64,000 nucleotides of DNA from Vibrio maritimus. GTDB lineage: Bacteria; Pseudomonadota; Gammaproteobacteria; Enterobacterales; Vibrionaceae. The stretch's first letter is position 1, and each line of letters begins with the position of its first letter. Shown piece by piece: positions 55,880 to 64,000 of this stretch. The notes under the pieces were generated by a model. It was not told where the DNA came from and ran no database searches. It was given only the letters and a program-made list of their open reading frames with translations. A program made the translations under genes and the position numbers. The stretch is from assembly GCA_003263775.1 (NCBI GenBank), contig JYJJ01000055.1:1-64000 (forward strand), read 5' to 3'.

Positions 55880-58081
55880 CTAGCTGAGGTCTTGTGGCTC
55901 AACATCGAGTGACCAGCGCACTTTTTTTGCTAAAGGCAACTGAGCAATGACAGGTTTAGCCGCGCTGATGATCTTCTGCATTTGTGGTCGACTCGGCACT
56001 TGCAGCACTAATTGCCAGCGCGCTTTTCCGGCGCGTTTTGCTATTGGGGCAGGGGTTGGGCCAAGTACCATGCACGCGTTATCAAATAGCGGATGTGCTT
56101 CCAATGAGTAGCGTACTTGCCTTAAGAAGTTCTCGACATCGTTACTGTTGTTGGCTTCGGCGCGAACCAAAGTCAAAAAGCTAAATGGTGGCAACTTGGC
56201 TAGTTTACGTTCTTCAATCACCGTTTCCGCAAAGTGTCGGTAGTCTTTATGCAGCAAGCTTTGCAGCAATGGATGTTCTGGGTGGTGAGTTTGTAGCAGT
56301 ACTTCGCCTGGCTTGCTGGCGCGACCTGCGCGACCTGCGACTTGGATAAAGAGTTGTGCCAGCCTTTCCGAGGCTCGGAAGTCACTGCTGTACAGCGAAC
56401 CATCGACATCCAACAGCGCCACAAGCGTCACATTAGGGAAGTGGTGCCCTTTAGCGAGCATTTGGGTACCAATCAAGATTTGATACTCATTCTTCTTGAT
56501 AGCGTCTAATGCGGCCTCTAGGCTGCCTTTGCGCCTAGTGCTGTCACGGTCGATACGAATGGTATTGTATTCGGGAAATAAGCTCTCTAGCTGCGCCTCT
56601 AATTGCTCAGTCCCCACGCCCACAGTGACCAATTGATGCGATCCGCAGCCTTCACACTGATGAACGATAGGGCGCTGCGAGCCACAATGGTGGCAGCGAA
56701 TTTCATTGCTTGATTGGTGATAGGTGTAGTACGCATCGCAGCGGTGACACTCTGCTGTCCAGCCACATTCGTGGCACATCAGAGCAGGGCTAAATCCACG
56801 GCGGTTGAGGAATAGCATTACCTGATTGCCCGCCTCTAAATGGCGGCGCAGCTCTGCGATAAGTGGTGCCGAGAGTCCAGCTTCGAGAAACTGACCTTTG
56901 ACATCAATCACCTTGTTTGTGGTCGGAACGGCGAGTCCTGCGCGCTGACTGAGGATCAAATGATGATACTTTCCAGCGAGTGCGTTTTGCAGCGTTTCGA
57001 TACACGGCGTTGCAGAGCCCAAAATGATAGGGATCTGCTCTTTGTTCGCTCGCATCACTGCTACGTCGCGAGCATGATAACGAAGGCTATCTTGCTGTTT
57101 GTAGGACGTATCGTGCTCTTCATCGACAATAATGATACCGAGATCGGCAAACGGTGTTAGCAGTGCCGAGCGAGTGCCGATAACAATGCCAGCGACCTTA
57201 TCACGTGCACTTAACCAAGCGTTGAGACGCTCAGTGTCATTGAGTCCGGAGTGGATGACCTCAATAGGCACATTAAAGCGTTTACGAAAGCGGTTGATAG
57301 TCTGTGGCGTGAGACCGATTTCCGGCACGAGAACCAAAGCTTGCTGGCCACGCTCTAATACGGGCTTAATCATTTGTAGGTAAACTTCGGTCTTACCTGA
57401 GCCTGTCACCCCTTCAAGTAGATAGCAACCAAATTCGGCCTGGCTATTCACGGAAGCGATAGCCACTGCCTGCTCGGCATTTAGGCGAAGATCGAGCGGA
57501 TCGTTGCAGATCGCCTCTGGCCAAGTGGCGGACTGCGTCTGCTTCTCTATGGATGTGATCCAGCCTTTCTCTGTCAAAGTCTTGAGTACGGTCGTGCTGA
57601 TATCATTATCGACAAAGGCTTGATGTGAGCATGGGCCTGATTCGAGCATACTCATGACCTTGGCTTGCTTTACCGCGCGACCAAACCCAGAGATGAGCTG
57701 ATTTTTACCCGACTCCGTGATGTGCCATTCAACAGTCGCCGCAAACTCTGCGGGTTTCCCTTTGCGCAGCGCTGCGGGTAGGGCATTACTTAACGTGTCC
57801 CCTAGCGGATACTGGTAATAAAGGCTGCACCATGAGATAAGCTCGAACAGCGGTTTAGACCAGACAGGTGAGCTGTCGAGCGCTGCTTTTATTGGTTTAA
57901 GTTTTTCTATCGGGAATTCAGATTCGTGGCTGAACGCTATCACAATACCGACCAAGGTCTTTGGTCCAAAAGGGACAGACACGCGTCCGCCAACCACAGG
58001 AAATAGGTGGGCCGGAACTAGGTAGTCGAACTGTTTGTCGAGTGGCACAGGTAAAGCCACACGAGCGACATTTGGGCGCAT
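55880..58081 (-). CDS. priA: Primosomal protein N' (replication restart helicase)
   Basis: 733 residues. 3'-to-5' helicase that reloads the replisome at collapsed forks. N-terminal DNA-binding domain (VALPVPLDKQFDYLVP), Walker A EGVTGSGKTEVYLQ near residue 225, DEEH box VDEEHDTSYKQ, helicase motifs GSATPCIET and VAGRAGR, and a zinc-binding insert with paired CxxC motifs (CHECGWTAECHRC, CHHCGS, CEGCGS). Divergent from rpmE. Confidence 0.97.
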   Translation of the reverse strand: MRPNVARVALPVPLDKQFDYLVPAHLFPVVGGRVSVPFGPKTLVGIVIAFSHESEFPIEKLKPIKAALDSSPVWSKPLFELISWCSLYYQYPLGDTLSNALPAALRKGKPAEFAATVEWHITESGKNQLISGFGRAVKQAKVMSMLESGPCSHQAFVDNDISTTVLKTLTEKGWITSIEKQTQSATWPEAICNDPLDLRLNAEQAVAIASVNSQAEFGCYLLEGVTGSGKTEVYLQMIKPVLERGQQALVLVPEIGLTPQTINRFRKRFNVPIEVIHSGLNDTERLNAWLSARDKVAGIVIGTRSALLTPFADLGIIIVDEEHDTSYKQQDSLRYHARDVAVMRANKEQIPIILGSATPCIETLQNALAGKYHHLILSQRAGLAVPTTNKVIDVKGQFLEAGLSAPLIAELRRHLEAGNQVMLFLNRRGFSPALMCHECGWTAECHRCDAYYTYHQSSNEIRCHHCGSQRPIVHQCEGCGSHQLVTVGVGTEQLEAQLESLFPEYNTIRIDRDSTRRKGSLEAALDAIKKNEYQILIGTQMLAKGHHFPNVTLVALLDVDGSLYSSDFRASERLAQLFIQVAGRAGRASKPGEVLLQTHHPEHPLLQSLLHKDYRHFAETVIEERKLAKLPPFSFLTLVRAEANNSNDVENFLRQVRYSLEAHPLFDNACMVLGPTPAPIAKRAGKARWQLVLQVPSRPQMQKIISAAKPVIAQLPLAKKVRWSLDVEPQDLS

Positions 58082-58364
58082 AATGAGGTCGATATTGATA
58101 AAGTAGAGGTCTATTCTAACGGTATGGGCTGCCTTGTATAGACTGCGTAATCAATTTATCGGCTAGGGTGCACCGAAGGTGGCGAAAAAAGTCGCAATTT
58201 TAGTTGATTCCCATGGCACTATTCATTACTATACTGCGCCTTGATGGCATGGCTTCTTGCTTTCTTGTTAAAGTGTGAAGCGATGGTATCGACTATTTAT
58301 TAACTACGTGTGGTGTCCGGCTTAGAATCGGATGGCGACACGGCCTAAATTATTGAGGTTTCCC

Positions 58365-58583
58365 ATGAAAGCTGGTATCCACCCAGAATACAAAGCTGTA
58401 ACAGCAACTTGCTCTTGCGGCAACACATTCGAATTCAACTCTACTCTAGGTAAAGATTCTATCCACCTAGACGTATGTGACAAGTGCCACCCATTCTACA
58501 CTGGTAAGCAACGTATCGTTGATACTGGCGGCCGTGTTGATCGCTTCAACAAGCGTTTCGGTGCTCTATCTAGCAAGAAGTAA
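58365..58583 (+). CDS. rpmE: 50S ribosomal protein L31 (zinc-type)
   Basis: 72 residues. [23 protein letters not shown] and [13 protein letters not shown] show the four-cysteine (C+) zinc form, then [14 protein letters not shown] 58365 starts the usual mature form. Divergent from priA with a 283-bp gap, and followed by a strong terminator. Confidence 0.97.
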   Translation: MKAGIHPEYKAVTATCSCGNTFEFNSTLGKDSIHLDVCDKCHPFYTGKQRIVDTGGRVDRFNKRFGALSSKK

Positions 58584-58601
58584 TTATTACTTTTGCAGAT
58601 T

Positions 58602-58628
58602 AAAAAAGGACGCTTCGGCGTCCTTTTT
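58602..58628 (+). terminator. Intrinsic terminator of rpmE
   Basis: GGACGC-TTCG-GCGTCC hairpin (58608-58623) with a UUCG-type tetraloop, followed by TTTTT. Confidence 0.93.
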
Positions 58629-58691
58629 GCGTTTTTAGGGCAACAGTAGCGTCCATTTTATGTGTCAATCTCAGTCCTTTGATTTTGGTAC

Positions 58692-58890
58692 TCACTTCCA
58701 ATTTTTTCCTGCTTTCATTTCGTCCATCCATTCAAAACCGTGATGAACTCGCGTAGTATTGTTTTTGCAAGGTATAACTTTGCCAGAGTATTGAACATCT
58801 GAGATACCTCCTCTCCGTTCAAATGTACCCACTCTGTGTATGTAACCCTTTAGAAGCAAAGCTAATAAAAATTAACGGGTTTATACTCAT
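58692..58890 (-). pseudogene. Possible small gene (about 65 residues) with a one-base frameshift, unrecognised
   Basis: On the minus strand, an ATG at 58890 opens MSINPLIFISFASKG. If one base is removed at the AAAGGG stretch around 58849-58855 the frame continues as GYIHRVGTFERRGG, VQYSGKVIPCKNNTTRVH, HGFEWMDEMKAGKNWK and stops at 58692. The second half has protein-like composition. Ribosome binding site is poor at 58890; a strong AGGAGG further in (58808-58813) precedes a different frame. It fills most of the rpmE-maeB gap. Confidence 0.3.
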
Positions 58891-58934
58891 AAAAAACAAT
58901 ACCATTCAGTCTCAAAAATGCAGGATCGCTAACC

Positions 58935-60193
58935 ATGTCCGATGATCATCAAATCGACGAATTTCGCCAACAAGCGCTTGATTACCATGCCAACCCCGTC
59001 CCTGGAAAAATTGAAATAGCGTTAACTAAACCCGCTAACTCTGCTGCCGACCTAGCATTGGCCTATAGCCAGGTGTGGCTGAGCCAGTACGTGAAATCGC
59101 GCAAAATGCTGAGAACGTTTATAAGTACACCGCAAAGGGCAATATGGTTGCGGTGATCTCTAACGGCACCGCTATTTTAGGTCTCGGTAACCTAGGGCCA
59201 ATGGCCTCTAAACCCGTAATGGAAGGTAAGGCTCTGCTGTTTAAGCGTTTTGCAGGCCTGGATTCTATTGATATCGAAGTCAAACACCGCACTATCGATG
59301 AGTTTGTTGACACGGTTGCTAACATCTCAGATACGTTTGGCGGTATTAACCTAGAAGATATTAAAGCGCCGGACTGTTTCGAAATTGAGCGTCGTCTAAT
59401 CGAGCGCTGTGATGTGCCTGTATTCCACGATGACCAACACGGTACTGCTATTGTTACCGCTGCAGGCATGCTCAATGCGATTGAGCTGCAGGGTAAAGAT
59501 CTTAAAGAAGCAACGATTGTCTGCCTAGGAGCAGGTGCAGCGGCGATCGCTTGTATGGAGCTTTTGATCAAATGTGGCGCAATGCGCGAAAAGATCTACA
59601 TGCTGGATCGTAAAGGCGTGATCCACACGCGTCGTGATGATCTTAACGAGTACAAAGAGCTGTTTGCCAACAACACCGACAAGCGCACGCTAGAAGATGT
59701 GATTGAAGGTGCAGACTTATTCCTTGGTGTATCGGGCCCTGATTTGTTGCCACCAGAAGCACTTAAGTTGATGGCAGACAAGCCAATTGTGTTTGCTTGT
59801 TCAAACCCAGATCCTGAGATCAAACCGGAGCTAGCGCACCAGGTTCGTGATGATCTGATTATGGGTACGGGTCGTTCAGACTATCCAAACCAAGTAAACA
59901 ACGTACTGTGTTTCCCGTTCATCTTCCGTGGCGCACTAGATGTGCGTGCAAGCGAGATTAACGATGAGATGAAATTAGCAGCGGTAGAAGCGATTCGTGA
60001 ACTAGCGAAAGAGCCGGTACCACAAGACGTACTGGATGCTGCCGGTGTTGAAGCGCTGACCTTTGGTAAAGATTACATCATTCCAAAACCGATGGATCCG
60101 CGTTTGCTGCCGCGTGTAGCTAAAGCAGTCGCGAAAGCGGCGGTTGAATCGGGTGTAGCTCGTATCGAGTTGCCTGAAAGCTATATGGATTAA
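58935..60193 (+). pseudogene. maeB: Malic enzyme (oxaloacetate-decarboxylating), frame interrupted
   Basis: After repair about 419 residues: malate to pyruvate and CO2 with NAD(P). It has the N-terminal and NAD-binding malic domains only, without the C-terminal phosphotransacetylase-like domain of long MaeB. AISNG-type VISNGTAILGLGNLG, DDQHGTAIV, CLGAGAAAIACMELL, LGVSGPDLLP and ACSNPDPEI are clear. A missing C at 59069-59070 breaks the frame; repair gives LAYSPGVAEPVREI. Because malic enzyme is well conserved and nearby genes are intact, this break is likely a sequencing error. The symbol is tentative. Confidence 0.85.
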
Positions 60194-60204
60194 AAGATGG
60201 GAAA

Positions 60205-60335
60205 AGCGGTCCTATGGTCCTAGGCCCTAGGGAACAGCTTTTTAACTTCTAAAGAAATAAAAAAAGCGCATTGGACAAAGAACCAATGCGCTTTTTTACG
60301 ACTTTACCATAGGACCATAGGACCATAGGACCGCT
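60205..60335. repeat. Second copy of the two-part intergenic repeat, around the maeB/metJ terminator
   Basis: The left arm 60205-60222 (AGCGGTCCTATGGTCCTA) and right arm 60318-60335 are perfect 18-bp inverted repeats. The left part continues to GGGAAC (60235), like the copy at 53776. The right part holds three ACCATAGG units (60306-60329) plus ACCGCT. The maeB/metJ terminator sits in the loop. Confidence 0.9.
60259..60297. terminator. Bidirectional terminator between maeB and metJ
   Basis: GCGCATTGG (60266-60274) / CCAATGCGC (60283-60291), 8-nt loop, with A-run on the left and T-run on the right, between converging genes. Confidence 0.93.
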
Positions 60336-60343
60336 CTTAATCT

Positions 60344-60664
60344 TTACTCTTCATCAAACGCTTCAAACTCAATCCCCATCGCTGTCATCAGCTCTTTCGC
60401 TTCTGTTGGGATATCGTCTGGACGGTCTTTTCTCAAGTCTTCGTCGGTTGGAAGCGGCTGACCTGTGTAGGCGTGCAAGAACGCTTCGCACAATAGCTCA
60501 CTGTTGGTTGCATGGCGTAGGTTATTGATTTGGCGACGAGTACGCTCATCGGTCAATACCTTTAGCACCTTCAGCGGGATAGACACTGTGATTTTTTTTA
60601 CCTGCTCGCTTTTTTTACCGTGCTCCGCATATGGGCTAATGTATTCACCATTCCAATCTGCCAT
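60344..60664 (-). CDS. metJ: Methionine repressor MetJ
   Basis: 106 residues, ribbon-helix-helix repressor that uses S-adenosylmethionine as corepressor. [20 protein letters not shown] is the DNA-binding ribbon and first helix; [20 protein letters not shown] follows. Divergent from metB; four met boxes lie between them, so it likely controls both metBL and itself. Confidence 0.97.
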   Translation of the reverse strand: MADWNGEYISPYAEHGKKSEQVKKITVSIPLKVLKVLTDERTRRQINNLRHATNSELLCEAFLHAYTGQPLPTDEDLRKDRPDDIPTEAKELMTAMGIEFEAFDEE

Positions 60665-60743
60665 TACACACCTTCGCTCTGTTAATCATAAATAGTAGTA
60701 ATAAGTATGCTGCAATTTTAGCGGGATTTACCGCCATAAGCAA

Positions 60744-60775
60744 AGACATATAGACGTCTAGAAGTGTTGACGTCT
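60744..60775. promoter_or_regulatory. MetJ operator: four contiguous met boxes
   Basis: Four 8-bp boxes stand end to end: AGACATAT, AGACGTCT, AGAAGTGT, TGACGTCT (consensus AGACGTCT). The second is a perfect match. They lie in the metJ-metB divergent region and cover the metB -35. Confidence 0.92.
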
Positions 60776-60795
60776 CACATTTTGGAAAGTAAAGT
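60767..60795 (+). promoter_or_regulatory. Predicted metB promoter
   Basis: TTGACG (60767-60772) and TAAAGT (60790-60795) with 17-bp spacing form a sigma70-type promoter whose -35 lies inside the last met box, so MetJ binding would block polymerase. Confidence 0.65.
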
Positions 60796-60928
60796 GGGGC
60801 AACGAATGTGGACATTTATTTTAATGCAATGTTAATTCTTTAACGTTTGTGGCGTTTGCCGGTTCCCATATTACCGGTAAAAGTAGACACTGTGGCTCTA
60901 GCCATGCGATCTGAGAAAGGAAGTTTCT

Positions 60929-62098
60929 ATGAGCAATCGGAAGCCAGCGACAATAGCCGTACGTACTGGTATCGAATCGGATACCCAGCATCACGCTGTG
61001 GTGCCACCTATTTATCTTTCTACTAACTACGGATTCCCTGCGTTTGGGGAAGTGCCGACTTACGATTACACCCGCTCAGGAAACCCAAACCGAGGTTTAC
61101 TAGAAACCGCTCTGTACGAGCTGGAATCAGGTAAAGGTGCGGTAGTGACTAACTGTGGTACCTCTGCCCTTAACCTCTGGGTTTCGGCTTTCTTAGGTCC
61201 AGAAGACACCATTATTGCTCCTCACGACTGTTATGGCGGTACTTACCGTTTATTTAACACGCGTGCACAAAAAGGGGATTTCAAGGTTCAGTTTGTTGAT
61301 CAAAGCGATGAGCAAGCTTTTGATGCGGCACTTGAGAAAAAACCGAAACTTATCCTACTTGAAACTCCGTCCAACCCGCTAGTGCGCGTCGTTGATATCG
61401 CAGCCGTGTGTGAAAAAGCTAAGAAAGTGGGCGCGCTAGTGGCGGTAGACAATACCTTTTTGACACCGGTGTACCAAAAGCCTCTTGAGTTGGGTGCTGA
61501 CTTTGTAATCCACTCCACCACTAAGTATATCAACGGTCACTCTGATGTGATTGGCGGTGTGGTGATCACCAAAACGGAAGAGCACGCAGAAGAGCTCGCA
61601 TGGTGGGGCAACTGTATCGGCGCGACGGGCACGCCATTTGATAGTTACATGACGCTGCGCGGTATTCGCACCCTTGGCGCTCGCATGCGTGTTCATGAAG
61701 AAAGCTCACAACAGATCCTAGATTTTCTTAAGCCGCAACCATTGGTGAAAGTGATTTATCACCCGAGCTTGCCAGAGCATCCGGGTCATGAGATTGCTAA
61801 AAAACAGCAGTCTGGCTTTGGCTCTATGTTGAGCTTTGAGTTCGCAGGTAGCTTTGAGCAACTGAAATATTTTGTCGGTGAGCTAGAGTTATTCTCGCTC
61901 GCGGAATCATTGGGCGGTGTAGAAAGTCTGATTTGCCACCCTGCATCTATGACACACCGTGCGATGGGTGAAGAGGCATTGGCAGAAGCCGGCGTATCTC
62001 AGCAGCTACTTCGTCTCTCTGTTGGCCTGGAAGATGCGCAAGATCTGATTGATGACCTTGCTCAGGCATTTGAGAAAGCATCTGCGTTTGGAGGATAA
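60929..62098 (+). CDS. metB: Cystathionine gamma-synthase
   Basis: 389 residues, PLP enzyme joining O-succinylhomoserine and cysteine. YDYTRSGNPNRGLLE, NCGTSALNLW, DNTFLTPVYQ and the PLP lysine in HSTTKYINGHSDVIGG (about residue 198) are typical, as is ESLGGVESLICHPASMTH. AAAGGAAG upstream gives a good ribosome binding site. Followed 6 bp later by metL. Related O-succinylhomoserine sulfhydrylases look similar, but the metJ-metBL setting favours MetB. Confidence 0.95.
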   Translation: MSNRKPATIAVRTGIESDTQHHAVVPPIYLSTNYGFPAFGEVPTYDYTRSGNPNRGLLETALYELESGKGAVVTNCGTSALNLWVSAFLGPEDTIIAPHDCYGGTYRLFNTRAQKGDFKVQFVDQSDEQAFDAALEKKPKLILLETPSNPLVRVVDIAAVCEKAKKVGALVAVDNTFLTPVYQKPLELGADFVIHSTTKYINGHSDVIGGVVITKTEEHAEELAWWGNCIGATGTPFDSYMTLRGIRTLGARMRVHEESSQQILDFLKPQPLVKVIYHPSLPEHPGHEIAKKQQSGFGSMLSFEFAGSFEQLKYFVGELELFSLAESLGGVESLICHPASMTHRAMGEEALAEAGVSQQLLRLSVGLEDAQDLIDDLAQAFEKASAFGG

Positions 62099-62104
62099 GC
62101 CGGC

Positions 62105-64000
62105 ATGAGTCAAAGCAGTACCCTAAGCAGCGCCTTAGGCGGAAAGAGTAACAAGCAGTTGCACAAATTTGGCGGCAGCAGCTTAGCCGATCCTGAGTGT
62201 TATCGTCGTGTCGTCTCTATTTTAAAAGACTACTCCAATGAGGAAGATCTCATTGTGGTCTCGGCAGCGGGTAAAACCACCAACCGTCTTATCGAATTTC
62301 TCGATGCACTGAATAAAGATGGGCGCATTGCCCATGAACACCTTCAAGCACTGCGTCAATTTCAGATTGAGCTGGTGGAATCGCTGTTAACGGGTGAAGA
62401 AGCTGAAAGCCTTGTCTCTCAGCTGAAAGATGAATTCAGTACGCTGGGTGAGCTTAGCTATCCACTGACGGATGCCGAGCGCGCAGCTGTGCTGGGTCAT
62501 GGTGAAGTGTGGTCTTCACGCCTTTTAGCGGCACTGCTTAGACAGAGTGAGCTCCCAGCAGTCGCACAAGATGCCAGAGCATTTCTGCGCGCTGAGTTTG
62601 GTACTCAGCCTGAGGTCGATCGCGCTAAATCGTATCCGTTGATTAAAGAAGTATTGGCGCAGCATGCGCATCACCGTGTGGTGATTACCGGTTTCATGGC
62701 GCAAAGTGAATGCGGTGAAACTGTGCTACTCGGTCGCAATGGCTCTGACTATTCCGCGACTGTGATTGGCGCATTGGCTGAAGTTTCTTGCGTGACGATT
62801 TGGAGCGATGTCGCAGGCGTATACAGCGCTGACCCACGTGTGGTTAATGATGCCTGCTTGTTGCCACTATTGCGATTGGATGAAGCCAGCGAGTTGGCGC
62901 GGTTAGCCGCCCCTGTACTTCACAGTCGTACACTCCAGCCTGTGGCACAAAGTGCCATGGATTTGAGTCTTCGCTGCAGTTATCAGCCGGAGTCGGGCTC
63001 AACGCGTATTGAGCGTGTGCTGGCCTCTGGACGTGGTGCAAAGATTATCACCTCGCTTGATGAAGTATTACTGATTGAGCTGGCTTTCGCTGCTGGTCAT
63101 GACTTTGAGCGAGCTCAAACGGAAGTACTTAACGGTCTGAAGCGCGCACAATTGGCGCCGTTGGCGTTTGAAGCGCAAGCTGACCAACATCGACTCCGTC
63201 TTGCTTACACCGCTGAGATTGCCTCTGGTGCTCTCACTGAACTGCAAGATCTCGCGATTGAAGCCGAGATAAAACTTAAAGAAGGTTACTCCATGTTGGC
63301 CGCTGTTGGCGCTGGTGTGACTAAAAACGCCAACCATTGCTTTGGTTTTTATCAGCAGCTAAAACATGCCCCTGTAGAGTTTTTCTCAGAAGCCGAGTCG
63401 CAATTGAGTCTTGCCGCTGTACTACGCAAATCAGACATTCAGCCGCTAGTGAAATCGGTACACACACAACTATTCCAAGCGCAAAAGCGCGTTGCGGTAG
63501 CGCTGTGTGGCAAAGGTAACATTGGCTCAAGCTGGTTAGAGCTGTTCAAAGAGCAGAAAAGCGAGCTTGAGAAGCGTCGCGGCATGAGTTTCAACCTAGT
63601 AGCAGTTATTGACAGTCAGACCTATTGGTTTGATGAAGAGGGTATCGACGAGCAGCAGGTACTTGCACGCTACGAAGATGAAGCGATTGAATACCAAGGT
63701 GACATCTGGCTGCAACGTTTAGCTGGACTTCAAGGCTATGATGAAGGTGTAGTGTTAGATGTGACAGCGAGCGCGGCACTAGCTGAAAGATATGTGAGTA
63801 TTGCAGAGCATGGCCTGCACCTTATCTCAGCAAACAAAGTTGCCGGCTCAGCACCAAGCAATGATTACCATGCGGTGCAAGATGCGTTCTCAAAAACCGG
63901 TCGTCACTGGCTTTATAACGCCACTGTGGGCGCAGGGTTACCCATAAACCATACCGTTCGCGATCTGCGTGAAAGCGGCGATGACATTGTTGCGCTATCG
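62105..64000 (+). CDS. metL: Bifunctional aspartokinase II / homoserine dehydrogenase II (3' partial)
   Basis: 632 codons up to the window end with no stop. Aspartokinase domain first (LHKFGGSSLADPECYRRV, VVSAAGKTTNRL, LGRNGSDYSATVIGAL, WSDVAGVYSADPR), then from about residue 462 the homoserine dehydrogenase domain (ALCGKGNIGSSWLELF, SANKVAGSAPSNDYH, YNATVGAGLPI). First and third steps of the methionine branch. It forms the metBL operon under MetJ control. Confidence 0.96.
   Translation, partial: MSQSSTLSSALGGKSNKQLHKFGGSSLADPECYRRVVSILKDYSNEEDLIVVSAAGKTTNRLIEFLDALNKDGRIAHEHLQALRQFQIELVESLLTGEEAESLVSQLKDEFSTLGELSYPLTDAERAAVLGHGEVWSSRLLAALLRQSELPAVAQDARAFLRAEFGTQPEVDRAKSYPLIKEVLAQHAHHRVVITGFMAQSECGETVLLGRNGSDYSATVIGALAEVSCVTIWSDVAGVYSADPRVVNDACLLPLLRLDEASELARLAAPVLHSRTLQPVAQSAMDLSLRCSYQPESGSTRIERVLASGRGAKIITSLDEVLLIELAFAAGHDFERAQTEVLNGLKRAQLAPLAFEAQADQHRLRLAYTAEIASGALTELQDLAIEAEIKLKEGYSMLAAVGAGVTKNANHCFGFYQQLKHAPVEFFSEAESQLSLAAVLRKSDIQPLVKSVHTQLFQAQKRVAVALCGKGNIGSSWLELFKEQKSELEKRRGMSFNLVAVIDSQTYWFDEEGIDEQQVLARYEDEAIEYQGDIWLQRLAGLQGYDEGVVLDVTASAALAERYVSIAEHGLHLISANKVAGSAPSNDYHAVQDAFSKTGRHWLYNATVGAGLPINHTVRDLRESGDDIVALS

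Noticed and set aside
1..64000. tRNA or rRNA genes and prophage
   Set aside because: No cloverleaf-like sequence, rRNA-like sequence, integrase or phage structural gene was recognised by eye; a dedicated RNA search was not possible.

Overview
The window looks like chromosome 1 of a Vibrio or a close relative in the Vibrionaceae. Three things suggest this: an rjg-type metallo-beta-lactamase gene (the right-junction gene of the Vibrio O-antigen/capsule region), a cysD-cysC-(DHH)-cysN sulfate activation operon, and the housekeeping run rraA-menA / hslVU-ftsN-cytR-priA / rpmE-maeB-metJ / metB-metL. This is judged from gene content and remembered protein similarity; no database search was run.

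Layout. (1) 1-3003: the right end of one polysaccharide locus (end of an AMP-ligase-like gene, an NAD-dependent epimerase), then a REP-associated tyrosine transposase and a HepT/MNT-like pair, several of them broken. (2) 3149-7535: rjg, a small membrane ORF and two tandem WecA-like sugar-phosphate transferases on the minus strand. (3) 8075-13866: an SLC13-type permease and sulfate activation genes making APS/PAPS. (4) 13867-14728: a long leader ending in a JUMPStart/ops element (RfaH recruitment). (5) 14729-49607: a second, AT-rich polysaccharide locus: rmlBADC (dTDP-L-rhamnose), Wzm/Wzt ABC exporter, a giant sulfotransferase/glycosyltransferase fusion, MBOAT and SGNH acylation genes, GT-C membrane proteins, several GT2/GT4 transferases, a HAD-UbiA / DprE1-like / DprE2-like set predicted to make polyprenyl-phospho-arabinofuranose, a GtrA/flippase-like block, then a convergent FlaA1/WbpM-type dehydratase, a reductase, a small initiating sugar-phosphate transferase and ugd. 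(6) 49652-64000: housekeeping genes, ending inside metL.

How it fits together. The second locus appears to build a rhamnose-containing glycan exported by an ABC transporter. It is probably started on undecaprenyl phosphate by the small transferase at 47773, with QuiNAc from the WbpM/WbpV-like pair as the likely first sugar. It may be decorated with acyl groups, D-arabinofuranose and possibly sulfate, the last using PAPS from the cys operon just upstream. The most interesting parts are the DprE1/DprE2-type arabinofuranose donor module in a Gram-negative locus, the roughly 1552-residue four-domain fusion, the DHH phosphoesterase inside the sulfate activation operon, and a two-part intergenic repeat built on an 8-bp unit at 53.8 and 60.2 kb.

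Caution. At least fifteen single-base indels break twelve otherwise well-conserved genes, including a housekeeping malic enzyme. Many lie in short G, C, A or T runs. This pattern suggests residual sequencing error, so entries marked as interrupted may be intact in the living strain.
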